From CBCXVS01 sp965178525 (GTDB taxonomy: Bacteria > Tectomicrobia > Entotheonellia > Entotheonellales > Entotheonellaceae), in NCBI GenBank assembly GCA_965178525.1, contig CBCXVS010000055.1, positions 1-30,352 of the forward strand: DNA of 30,352 nucleotides. The letters run 5' to 3'. Below, in pieces: positions 14,036 through 21,298 of the stretch (position 1 is the stretch's first letter; every line of letters begins with the position of its first letter). Both the position numbers and the translations under genes were made by a program. Under the pieces are notes generated by a model. The model saw nothing but the letters and a program-made list of their open reading frames with translations. It did no database searches and had not been told where the DNA came from.

Positions 14036-14091
14036 GGAGGGCGAAGGGGGTCCCGTGTGACTGATATTGCGGGCAAGAGAAAGGGAAAGCC

Positions 14092-15774
14092 ATGAATGGC
14101 GCAGATATTTTTGTTGAGAGTTTGCGCAAGGAAGGCGTGGATACACTTTTTGGTCATCCGGGAGGCGCCATTCTCCCTATTAATGATGCGCTATATCGCG
14201 CCGGAATGCGGACGGTGCTGACACGGCATGAGCAAGGGGCCGTCCATATGGCCGAAGGCTATGCCCGAGCCTCGGGCAAACCCGGGGTCGTCTTGGTGAC
14301 GTCGGGACCTGGGGGCACCAATATCGTCACCGGTCTGACCAATGCGTTCATGGATTCGACGCCCATTGTGGTGTTTACCGGCCAGGTGCCGACCGGGGTG
14401 ATCGGCAATGATGCCTTTCAGGAGGCCAATATTGTTGGGATCACGCATTCGTGTACGAAACACAATACCCTGGTCCGGGATGTACGGGAGCTGGCGAGCA
14501 CGATCAAGGAGGCATTCTATATTGCCTCCACCGGGCGGCCGGGTCCGGTGTTGGTGGATATTCCCAAAGATGTCTCGCAGGATGCGTGTGATTTTACCTA
14601 CCCTGAGACGGTGCAGCTCCGGGGCTATAAGCCGACGGTGAACGGCCATGCTGGCCAAATTCGTCGGGCGGCGGAGATGCTTGCGGAGGCGGAGCGGCCC
14701 GTCTTGTATGCGGGGGGTGGAGTGGTGCTCTCCGGGGCGTCGGCGGAATTGCGCCAACTTGGCGAGTTGACGGCTACGCCCGTGACCAATACCTTGATGG
14801 GATTGGGTGGTTTTCCCGGCGTCCATGAACTCTGGCTCGGCATGCTCGGCATGCATGGCACGGCGACCGCCAATATGGCCATGGATCAGGCGGATTTGGT
14901 GGTGGCCATTGGGGCCCGTTTTGATGATCGGGTCACGGGGAATCTGGAGGAGTTCTGCGTCGGGGCCAAGTTCATCCACATGGATATCGATCCCTCCTCG
15001 ATTGGTAAAAACGTCAAGGTGGATTTGCCCATTGTGGGCGATGTCAAATCGTGCTTGCAACAGTTGCTGCAGGCCGTGCAGACGACCCGGAAGGATTGGC
15101 GTGCGGATCATCGGGAATGGTTGGAGCAGATTGAAGGGTGGAAGGTAAGGCATCCTTTGCGTTATGCGCAGGAGCCCGATGGGGAACTGATGCCGCAGTT
15201 TGTCTGTGAGCAGATTTATGACGTGACGCAAGGCAACGCCATTATTACGACGGAAGTCGGCCAGCATCAGATGTGGGCGGCTCAATTCTACCATTTCACC
15301 AGCCCGCGCAAATGGATCACATCAGGCGGCCTCGGGACCATGGGATATGGCTTTCCGGCTGCCATTGGCGCGCAGGTCGCGTTTCCCGATGCCGTCGTCA
15401 TCGATATTGCGGGCGACGGCAGTTTTCAGATGACCTCACAGGAGCTGGCCACGGCGGTGCAATACGATGTGCCGGTGATTGTGGCGATTCTGAATAACCA
15501 TAGTCTCGGGATGGTGCGCCAGTGGCAGCAATTCTTCTATGACGGGCGCTACGCCGATACCAGTCTGGAGGTGAGTCCGGATTACGTCAAGCTGGCTGAT
15601 GCCTACGGCGCCCTTGGCTTGCGCGCGACCCAACCCGATGAGGTGCGGCCCAGACTGGAAGAGGCGATTCAGGCGCGCCGGCCTGTGGTGATTGATTTTC
15701 ACGTCAAGATGATGGAAAACGTCTTTCCCATGATTCCCTCTGGGGGGTCGATTAAAGATATGTTGCTGGCGTAG
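14092..15774 (+). CDS. ilvB: Acetolactate synthase, catalytic (large) subunit
   Basis: A 560-residue ThDP enzyme condensing pyruvate with pyruvate or 2-oxobutyrate, the first common step of Val, Leu and Ile synthesis. The N-terminal PYR domain contains the activating Glu47 in 'RHEQGAVHMAEGYARASGKPG'. The central FAD/Rossmann-like domain spans about residues 190-330. The C-terminal PP domain holds the ThDP-Mg motif 'GDGSFQMTSQELATAVQYDV...NNHSLGMVRQWQ' (about residues 440-475), and the Trp of 'RQWQQFFYDGRY' is the position typical of acetohydroxyacid synthases. Length is normal. It starts at the ATG with AAAGGG upstream. The regulatory subunit gene follows after 11 bases, so the two form one operon. 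Confidence 0.95.
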   Translation: MNGADIFVESLRKEGVDTLFGHPGGAILPINDALYRAGMRTVLTRHEQGAVHMAEGYARASGKPGVVLVTSGPGGTNIVTGLTNAFMDSTPIVVFTGQVPTGVIGNDAFQEANIVGITHSCTKHNTLVRDVRELASTIKEAFYIASTGRPGPVLVDIPKDVSQDACDFTYPETVQLRGYKPTVNGHAGQIRRAAEMLAEAERPVLYAGGGVVLSGASAELRQLGELTATPVTNTLMGLGGFPGVHELWLGMLGMHGTATANMAMDQADLVVAIGARFDDRVTGNLEEFCVGAKFIHMDIDPSSIGKNVKVDLPIVGDVKSCLQQLLQAVQTTRKDWRADHREWLEQIEGWKVRHPLRYAQEPDGELMPQFVCEQIYDVTQGNAIITTEVGQHQMWAAQFYHFTSPRKWITSGGLGTMGYGFPAAIGAQVAFPDAVVIDIAGDGSFQMTSQELATAVQYDVPVIVAILNNHSLGMVRQWQQFFYDGRYADTSLEVSPDYVKLADAYGALGLRATQPDEVRPRLEEAIQARRPVVIDFHVKMMENVFPMIPSGGSIKDMLLA

Positions 15775-15785
15775 GTGAGAGGAAC

Positions 15786-16295
15786 ATGCCGACAGATCAT
15801 GCGGTCGTACACCGGCACACCTTTGCGGTGTTGGTGGAAAACAAGTTCGGTGTACTGGGGCGCATCACCGGTTTATTCAGCGCGCGTGGGTTTAACATCG
15901 AGAGCTTGAGTGTGGCCGAAACCGAAGATCCAACGGTCTCGCGTATTACGTTGGTGACGGAAGGGGATGACAACATTCTCGAACAGGTCAACAAGCAGCT
16001 CAACCGCCTCATTGACGTGATCAAAGTGACCGATCTCAGCGAAGAGCCCCATGTGGATCGTGAACTCGTGCTGATTAAGGTCTATGCCGAAGCGGAGATG
16101 CGGGCGGAGGTCCTGCGCCTTGCCGATATCTTCCGGGCTAAGGTGGTCGATGTGACCGCGAAAACGTATGTCCTCGAAGTCACAGGCGACGAGGAGAAGA
16201 TTCGCGCCGTGATCGATTTGCTCAAGCCATTGGGGATCAAGGAGGTGGTTCGGACAGGGAAAATTGCTATCGCCCGGGGGCAACGCGTGCTATAA
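15786..16295 (+). CDS. ilvN: Acetolactate synthase, regulatory (small) subunit
   Basis: A 169-residue protein with an N-terminal ACT domain (about residues 9-82: 'HTFAVLVENKFGVLGRITGLFSARGFNIESLSVAETEDP'), which binds the feedback inhibitor (valine in studied enzymes), and the conserved C-terminal domain (about 85-160: 'ELVLIKVYAEAEMRAEVLRLADIFRAKVVDV'). It is the long IlvH/IlvN type with both domains, so the enzyme should be fully regulated. The ATG at 15786 is preceded by GAGAGG and lies 11 bases after ilvB. The decarboxylase gene psd begins about 85 bases downstream. Confidence 0.95.
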   Translation: MPTDHAVVHRHTFAVLVENKFGVLGRITGLFSARGFNIESLSVAETEDPTVSRITLVTEGDDNILEQVNKQLNRLIDVIKVTDLSEEPHVDRELVLIKVYAEAEMRAEVLRLADIFRAKVVDVTAKTYVLEVTGDEEKIRAVIDLLKPLGIKEVVRTGKIAIARGQRVL

Positions 16296-16380
16296 TCAGC
16301 CATTGTGCTTCCAGCCCGTGGCGAATCGTGATCGAGAGTCTCAGCGTGAGTAAGCGCCATGCGTGAAGGGAGTACAAGGC

Positions 16381-17025
16381 ATGACCATTGGCCAGCTGTG
16401 GCGGATACCGCTGGCGCCAGAGGGGTTACCGTTTATCATCCCGTGTGCTGGATTTGTGGTGCTGAGTCTGCTCCTGAGATGGTGGGCCGTGGCTGCTGTG
16501 GGTGGAATGGTTACCATCTGTATCGCTGCCTTTTTTCGCGATCCTGAACGCCAGGCGCCATCGTTGCCCGGCGCTGTTGTTGCGCCTGCTGATGGCCGTA
16601 TCATGGAGGTTGTCAAAGAGCCGGAGGGATGGCGCATCAGTATCTTCCTTTCAATATTTAATGTGCATATCAATCGCGTACCATATGATGGCAAAGTGCG
16701 AGCGATCACCTATACACCTGGGCAGTTTCGGGCTGCGTATCGCCAGGAAGCTTCCCGGGTTAATGAAGCCAATAGCCTCACCCTTGAGCATCAGCCTTAT
16801 ACATTTGTGGTGAAACAGATTGCCGGCGTCTTGGCGCGACGCATTGTCTGCCGTGTGCAAGCGGGAAGTGTGTTGGAAAAGGGCCAGCGTTATGGTCTCA
16901 TTCGGTTTGGCTCTCGTACTGACCTGGTCCTGCCGCTTGAGGCGGATATTGCGGCAAAAATCGGGGATATCGTCAGGGGAGGGGAAACTGTTCTCGCTAT
17001 CCTGAAGGAACCGCACAACATATGA
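16381..17025 (+). CDS. psd: Phosphatidylserine decarboxylase proenzyme (short form)
   Basis: A 214-residue protein of the short (archaetidylserine decarboxylase-like) PSD subfamily, producing phosphatidylethanolamine. One or two N-terminal membrane segments (about residues 15-50) are followed by 'FFRDPERQAPSLPGAVVAPADGRIMEV' with the catalytic Asp, 'FLSIFNVHINRVPYDG' with the catalytic His, and the self-cleavage site 'IRFGSRTDLVLP', where the Ser becomes the pyruvoyl group. All three triad residues are present. The ATG at 16381 has AAGGGAG 8 bases upstream; a GTG at 16363 is an alternative. Its stop codon overlaps the start of pssA (ATGA), so the two steps of PE synthesis are translationally coupled. 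Confidence 0.93.
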   Translation: MTIGQLWRIPLAPEGLPFIIPCAGFVVLSLLLRWWAVAAVGGMVTICIAAFFRDPERQAPSLPGAVVAPADGRIMEVVKEPEGWRISIFLSIFNVHINRVPYDGKVRAITYTPGQFRAAYRQEASRVNEANSLTLEHQPYTFVVKQIAGVLARRIVCRVQAGSVLEKGQRYGLIRFGSRTDLVLPLEADIAAKIGDIVRGGETVLAILKEPHNI

Positions 17026-17759
17026 AAAAAGGTATCTATCTCCTTCCCAATCTCTTTACGACGGGCAACCTCCTATGTGGGTTTTTGAGCGTCATTGCGT
17101 CGATCAATGAGCAATATGTGCAAGCCGCGTTGGCCATCCTCATTGCCGTCGTGCTCGATTGCCTGGATGGTAAAGTGGCGCGTATGACCAAATCTACGAG
17201 CGCGTTTGGTCTCGAGTACGATTCGTTGGCGGATTTATTGTCCTTCGGGTTGGCGCCGGGCCTATTACTCTATGCCTGGACCTTACGTCTCTTTGGTCCC
17301 ATTGGCTGGCTTGCGGCCTTTGCTTTCCTCATCTGTGGCGCTTTGCGCTTAGCACGGTTCAATGTGCAGGCGGCGACCAGCCAGCGTTCGACTTTTATCG
17401 GGTTACCGATCCCTGCAGCAGCCGGTGTCATTGCTTCGACCGTCTTGCTGAGCCAGCAATTTTACGGCGATCTGGCGAGTGTCGACCCGGGGCGTCTCCT
17501 GTCGATGGTGGTAACGATGTTCGTACTTGCCTTACTCATGGTGAGCAATGTGCGGTATCGTAGTTTTAAGCATTTGCGCCTGAGACGTACATGGCCTGTG
17601 CCTCTCCTGGTTGGCGCGGCCTTGGCGATCCTTGTGATTGCGATCATGCCAGCGTTGGCGCTGTTTCTGACGTTTTTTATCTACGCGCTCTCTGGACCGA
17701 TTGAAGCCCTCATGCGGCGGAAAAAGCCTAAAGAAGAGGTCGTGACTGCCGAGCAGTGA
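17022..17759 (+). CDS. pssA: CDP-diacylglycerol--serine O-phosphatidyltransferase
   Basis: A 245-residue integral membrane enzyme that makes phosphatidylserine from CDP-diacylglycerol and serine, the substrate of Psd encoded just upstream. The CDP-alcohol phosphotransferase motif DGx2ARx8Gx3Dx3D is complete in 'DGKVARMTKSTSAFGLEYDS' followed by LAD (about residues 50-72). The start 'MKKGIYLLPNLFTTGNLLCGF' is typical of the family. About seven to eight hydrophobic segments follow. The C-terminal tail is charged ('MRRKKPKEEVVTAEQ'). It overlaps psd by four bases. In several deltaproteobacteria leuA follows this gene; here it is followed by a gene-poor stretch and a broken sugar dehydrogenase. 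Confidence 0.95.
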   Translation: MKKGIYLLPNLFTTGNLLCGFLSVIASINEQYVQAALAILIAVVLDCLDGKVARMTKSTSAFGLEYDSLADLLSFGLAPGLLLYAWTLRLFGPIGWLAAFAFLICGALRLARFNVQAATSQRSTFIGLPIPAAAGVIASTVLLSQQFYGDLASVDPGRLLSMVVTMFVLALLMVSNVRYRSFKHLRLRRTWPVPLLVGAALAILVIAIMPALALFLTFFIYALSGPIEALMRRKKPKEEVVTAEQ

Positions 17760-18359
17760 GTACCGGACACCATGACATTCATAGCTTTCCGCTGGCAAAA
17801 TGCCGCAACCCATTTTGTCCGGAAACGTAGACCGTTGGTATAGGCATCGCTGTGTAGTCTGTCTCTCCACAGCTCACGATATCCATCTTGATAGATTCCT
17901 CTCTTGTCTCTGCTCCGTAGTACTAAGTACCTGGACAAAATTAGCTACATCGTTTTTCCAGAGGAAAAATATGAATATAGTTTTGTTCGGGCACTTATGA
18001 CGCTTTGTAGCAGCCGATGAGGCGTACGCGTATAGGCGTGCGTCTGCTATCATGGGCATGGGTCATATTGGCCTGCGATCTGGTTTCGCGATGGTTACAC
18101 TCAAGTATGAGAGAAGATATGCCGCTGTGCTTGGGGGGCGCTAGGTCCTGACGTGAAGGCGTCAGGCCATGTGGCGGTGTATCTCGTATGGCGTACCGCA
18201 AATGCGTGAGGAGATGATGATCCCGATAGCGTTGCGCTTCCGGCGCTCAAACGGCTCCCGGAGGCCTGCCAGTGAATCCTCGAGAACTGTGGAGGAGAGT
18301 TGACGTCAGCATGCAAACCTTGATGCAGAAAATTACCGAGCGTTCCGCACACGATTTTT
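17760..18359. other. Gene-poor region with possible remnants of the dehydrogenase N-terminus
   Basis: No intact gene is seen. A tight hairpin TTTTTCC-AGA-GGAAAAA lies at 17953-17969. Directly after it, an ATG with AGAGGA upstream opens a nine-codon frame (MNIVLFGHL, from 17971). At 18052-18096 another frame reads MGMGHIGLRSGFAMV, which resembles the GxGxxG nucleotide-binding start of nucleotide-sugar dehydrogenases. These may be decayed pieces of the pseudogene that follows; both are short and the match could be chance. Confidence 0.35.
17953..17969. repeat. Seven-base-pair hairpin
   Basis: TTTTTCC (17953-17959) and GGAAAAA (17963-17969) are perfect complements around the loop AGA. The stem is AT-rich with A and T runs at the ends, so it could act as a weak terminator in either direction. 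It lies about 195 bases after pssA. Confidence 0.35.
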
Positions 18360-19143
18360 CAGCTCACCAACACCCCCAAAATTATCGGCGGTGTGACTGA
18401 GGCGTGCACCCTGGTCGCCCAGCGTTTGTACGAACAAATCATCGGCACCGTGGTGCCCGTCAGTTCCAGCCGCGCCGCCGAGATGGTCAAGCTCCTTGAA
18501 AATACGTTCCGCGCGGTCAATATCGGCCTAGTCAATGAGGTCGCGCTCATGTGTGATCGTCTGGATATCGATGTCTGGGAGATTATCGACGCCGCCTCGA
18601 CCAAGCCGTTCGGATTTATGCCGTTTTATCCCGGCCCTGGCCTCGGTGGACACTGTATTCCGCTGGACCCGCATTACCTGGCCTGGAAGCTGAAAACGCT
18701 CGATTACCGGGCGCGCTTCATCGAACTGGCGGATGATATCAACACCAGTATGCCGCACCATGTGGTGACTCGTGTGGGGGATGTACTCAACGACGTACAC
18801 AAAAGTATCAAGGGCTCTCGACTGCTGGTGCTGGATATTGCATTACAAGCCGGACACCAACGATTTGCGGGAATCACCGGTTCTCGAAGTCATGCGCCTG
18901 TTGCGGGATAAAGGCGGTGAAGTCTGCTTTCACGATCCCTACATTAGCACGGTGGACCTCCCGGGACTGCGCTATACGGAGTTGAGTGAGAACCTCTTGA
19001 ACTGGGCGGATTGTGTCATTACCACCACCCATCATAGCACGTATGATTATCACTGGATCGTTGAGCATGCCCAACTGATTGTGGACACGCGTAACGCCAC
19101 GCGAGAGATCTCGCTCGCTCGCGCGAAAATTCACAAACTATAG
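18360..19143 (+). pseudogene. Broken nucleotide-sugar dehydrogenase (UDP-GlcNAc/ManNAc dehydrogenase type)
   Basis: The middle and C-terminal parts of a UDP-sugar 6-dehydrogenase (WbpA/WecC/VipA-like) are clear. 'QLTNTPKIIGGVTEA' opens the recognisable part. 'SSSRAAEMVKLLENTFRAVNIGLVNEVALMCDRLDIDVWEII' is the dimerisation helix region. 'FMPFYPGPGLGGHCIPLDPHYLAWK' carries the catalytic Cys. After a frame change, 'YKPDTNDLRESPVLEVMRLL' to 'VDTRNATRE' forms the UDP-binding domain. The frame changes near 18843, where one extra T in GCATTAC shifts +1. The N-terminal NAD-binding domain (about 180-200 residues) is missing: coding similarity stops at about 18360, and only 600 mostly non-coding bases separate it from pssA. 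Loss of both the N-terminus and frame argues for a genuine pseudogene rather than a single sequencing error. The intact epimerase gene follows at 37 bases. Confidence 0.85.
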
Positions 19144-19180
19144 TTGGTGCATGGGCATACCTCAGGACAAAGGGAGCATT

Positions 19181-20161
19181 GTGGCACATTGCTTGGTGAC
19201 GGGCGGAGCAGGTTTTATTGGCTCACATCTCGTGCATGGCCTCGTGCGTCAGGGGCATCGCGTACGTGTGCTGGATGATTTAGCCACGGGCGCCTCACGC
19301 AACGTGCAGGCCGTATGTGATCAGCTCACCGCAGAGAACCTGGCGGGGACAGTGGAAATGATGGAAAGGAGTATCTTAGACTCATCGACGCTTGCCACGG
19401 CAATGGGTGGCATCGACTATGTGTTTCATCAGGCTGCCTTACCATCCGTAGGGTTTTCGTTGCAGGAGCCGGTGCGTAGCAATCGGGTCAATGTCGAGGG
19501 CACACTCCAGGTCCTGATCGCGGCGCGTGACGCCGGGGTCAAACGGGTGATGTACGCCGGATCGTCGTCTGCCTACGGGGATAGTCCCACGTTGCCTAAA
19601 GAGGAAGAGCGGCCGCCCAATCCGCTATCGCCGTATGCCGTGGCCAAGTTGACCGGAGAACAGTATTGCCGTGTATTCACGCGTGTGTATGGCTTAGAAA
19701 CCGTCATCTTACGATACTTCAATGTTTTTGGACCCCGCCAAAATCCTGCGAGTCAATACGCCGCGGTGATTCCCGCCTTCATCGCCGCTCTATTACAGGG
19801 CAAACCGCTCCAGGTATTCGGCGATGGCCATCAATCGCGGGACTTTACGTATGTCGGCAACGTGGTCCATGGCAATATCCTGGCCATAACGGCGCCGAAC
19901 GGCGCCGGTGAAGTCATCAACCTGGCGCTTGGTGGCCGTACGAGTCTGTTACAACTCATTCGCTATCTCGAAGACTTGAGCCAGTGCCGCGCGCAGATTG
20001 AATTCCTCCCCCCACGTGCAGGCGATGTGCGCCATTCGCAAGCCGCTATAACGCGGGCTAAAGCGCTCTTGGGCTTTGAGACCCAGGTCGATATCCAACA
20101 AGGCTTGACGCATACCCTCGCCTATTACCGCCAGCAAGTCAGGACGGCGACCAGTCTGTAA
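19181..20161 (+). CDS. NAD-dependent sugar-nucleotide epimerase (GalE/WbpP-like)
   Basis: A 326-residue extended SDR enzyme. 'CLVTGGAGFIGSHLVHGL' is the NAD-binding TGxxGxxG motif, followed by the Asp of 'VRVLDDLATG'. 'HQAALPSVGFSLQEP' precedes the catalytic Ser region 'YAGSSSAYGD' and 'SPYAVAKLTGE', which carries the catalytic Tyr-x3-Lys. 'LRYFNVFGPRQNP' and 'FGDGHQSRDFTYVGNVV' contact the UDP-sugar. It is closest in style to UDP-N-acetylglucosamine 4-epimerases (WbpP/VipB) that work with a UDP-sugar dehydrogenase, matching the broken gene just upstream. GTG at 19181 is preferred (AAAGGGAG upstream, first strand right after); ATG at 19151 would add 10 residues. It converges on the yebG gene. 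Confidence 0.88.
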   Translation: MAHCLVTGGAGFIGSHLVHGLVRQGHRVRVLDDLATGASRNVQAVCDQLTAENLAGTVEMMERSILDSSTLATAMGGIDYVFHQAALPSVGFSLQEPVRSNRVNVEGTLQVLIAARDAGVKRVMYAGSSSAYGDSPTLPKEEERPPNPLSPYAVAKLTGEQYCRVFTRVYGLETVILRYFNVFGPRQNPASQYAAVIPAFIAALLQGKPLQVFGDGHQSRDFTYVGNVVHGNILAITAPNGAGEVINLALGGRTSLLQLIRYLEDLSQCRAQIEFLPPRAGDVRHSQAAITRAKALLGFETQVDIQQGLTHTLAYYRQQVRTATSL

Positions 20162-20244
20162 TGTTCATATCGTCTTCTTCAGCGGGTTTGACATAACATG
20201 AGCGACCTTGTCCAAATGGAAAAGAGAAAGACCATACAAACTAC

Positions 20245-20607
20245 TTATGCCGCCGCCTTTGGCTTCGTGGCCCGCGGGTTCTTCGGGGTCTCGTCGTCCT
20301 GGTTTTCTGACGCGGAGGGCTCTTCCCGCTTCTCCTTTGGTAACACCGCCGGTTTCGCTCTGGCTTCGGGCGTAGCAACCTTGCCGCCCTTCAGGAGTGT
20401 GCCGAGTTGATCGCGATGCTTGGCCATGAAAAAGGACAAGTTATCGAGTGTATCATCGGCAATGTCGATCTCAGCAGTTTGCAGAAATGCATAGAGCCGC
20501 TCGGCGACATCTAGCATTTTGTCATAGGCTTCGGCCTCTTTTTTGGTGCTAAAGATCATATCTTCTTTTCCGTTTCGTACGACCACATACTTCACCAGGA
20601 TAGCCAT
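20245..20607 (-). CDS. yebG: YebG-family SOS-inducible DNA-damage protein
   Basis: A 120-residue protein whose first about 80 residues match E. coli YebG: 'MAILVKYVVVRNGKEDMIFSTKKEAEAYDKMLDVAERLYAFL' in order, then 'LSFFMAKHRDQLGTLLKGGKV'. The tail (about 80-120) is Lys/Glu/Pro/Ala-rich and low in complexity, longer than in E. coli. YebG is a small LexA-controlled protein of unknown biochemical role. Here it lies 44 bases downstream of lexA on the same strand, so control by the lexA promoter and operator is likely; I see no second CTGT-N8-ACAG box in the gap. A GGAG lies about 10 bases before the ATG. Confidence 0.88.
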   Translation of the reverse strand: MAILVKYVVVRNGKEDMIFSTKKEAEAYDKMLDVAERLYAFLQTAEIDIADDTLDNLSFFMAKHRDQLGTLLKGGKVATPEARAKPAVLPKEKREEPSASENQDDETPKNPRATKPKAAA

Positions 20608-20651
20608 AACGTGCTTTCTCCATACAGCATAGCATATATTGCGCGCTGGGT

Positions 20652-21260
20652 TCAGCGCAGGTTACGCACAACACCGACGCCGACGCCTTCGATGACCAGT
20701 TCATGGCGCTTCAGGTCGATCTCCATCGGCGTATAGTCAGCGTTTTCCGGATGTAACCAGACTCGGTCGTGTACACGCGTAAAGCGCTTGACCGTCACCT
20801 CATCTTCCAGGCGTGCGACGACAATCTGGCCGTTGCGGGCTTCTGCAATGCGATGCACGGCGAGCAGGTCGCCGTCGAGAATGCCAGCGTCGCGCATGCT
20901 CATACCTTGGACCCGCAGCAGATAGTGAGCACGCGGCATGAACAAGTCAGCACAGGCATACTGCCCCTCGAGGTTTTGCTCGGCCAGGATGGGCGTGCCC
21001 GCTGCAACGCGCCCCACCAGTGGCAATTCTTGCCCCTGATCCTCAGAGGCATCGAGCAGTCGGATGTTACGGTTACGACCACTTCGCACTTCAACATAGC
21101 CTTTGCGAACTAGAGCCTTGAGGTGATCCTCGACCGCATTGGCGGAACGCAGCCCCAGCATCTGAGCGATTTCCATACGAGTTGGCGGCATGCCCTGTTC
21201 CCGCAGATAATCGCGGATGAGGTCAAGGATTTGTTGTTGACGGTGTGTAAGAGGTTTCAT
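20652..21260 (-). CDS. lexA: SOS response repressor LexA (autoprotease)
   Basis: A 202-residue repressor. The winged-helix DNA-binding domain (residues about 1-70) has 'MKPLTHRQQQILDLIRDYL', 'GMPPTRMEIAQMLGLRSANAVEDHLKALVRKGYVEV' in order, very close to the E. coli form. The Ala-Gly self-cleavage site lies in 'GRVAAGTPI'. The catalytic Ser is in 'VQGMSMRDAGILDGDLLAV' and the catalytic Lys in 'DEVTVKRF'. When RecA filaments form, LexA cleaves itself and the SOS genes are induced. The ATG at 21260 matches known LexA N-termini; the frame stays open another 106 codons upstream, through the operator, but that part has no LexA similarity. There is no Shine-Dalgarno sequence before the ATG because the operator abuts it. 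yebG follows in the same unit. Confidence 0.96.
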   Translation of the reverse strand: MKPLTHRQQQILDLIRDYLREQGMPPTRMEIAQMLGLRSANAVEDHLKALVRKGYVEVRSGRNRNIRLLDASEDQGQELPLVGRVAAGTPILAEQNLEGQYACADLFMPRAHYLLRVQGMSMRDAGILDGDLLAVHRIAEARNGQIVVARLEDEVTVKRFTRVHDRVWLHPENADYTPMEIDLKRHELVIEGVGVGVVRNLR

Positions 21261-21290
21261 AACACTGTATATATATACAGTGTTATGAAA
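21255..21290. promoter_or_regulatory. LexA box inside a perfect 36-bp palindrome
   Basis: The core CTGTATATATATACAG is the E. coli-type LexA operator (CTGT-N8-ACAG). Symmetry extends to all 36 bases, from TTTCAT on the left to ATGAAA on the right, so the lexA start codon on the minus strand is mirrored by an ATGAAA on the plus strand. The site covers the last bases before lexA and its first two codons, which predicts tight autorepression. Confidence 0.92.
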
Positions 21291-21298
21291 AAATGCAA
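21270..21298 (-). promoter_or_regulatory. Candidate lexA promoter overlapping the operator
   Basis: On the minus strand TTGCAT (plus 21293-21298), a 17-base spacer and TATATA (plus 21270-21275) form a promoter whose -10 lies inside the LexA box. Transcription would begin around 21263, two or three bases before the ATG, giving a nearly leaderless mRNA. Confidence 0.5.

Noticed and set aside
13937..14091. T-box riboswitch before ilvB
   Set aside because: The conserved T-box sequence (AGGGTGGAACCGCG-like) and specifier arrangement are not present.
14191..15294. A 367-codon minus-strand open frame opposite ilvB
   Set aside because: It lies fully antisense to a clear acetolactate synthase gene, has no recognisable domain and shows the His/Arg/Gly-rich composition expected of a shadow frame.
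17760..18359. tRNA or small RNA gene between pssA and the broken dehydrogenase
   Set aside because: No GGTTCRA-type T-loop or acceptor-stem pairing was found; only a short AT-rich hairpin is visible.
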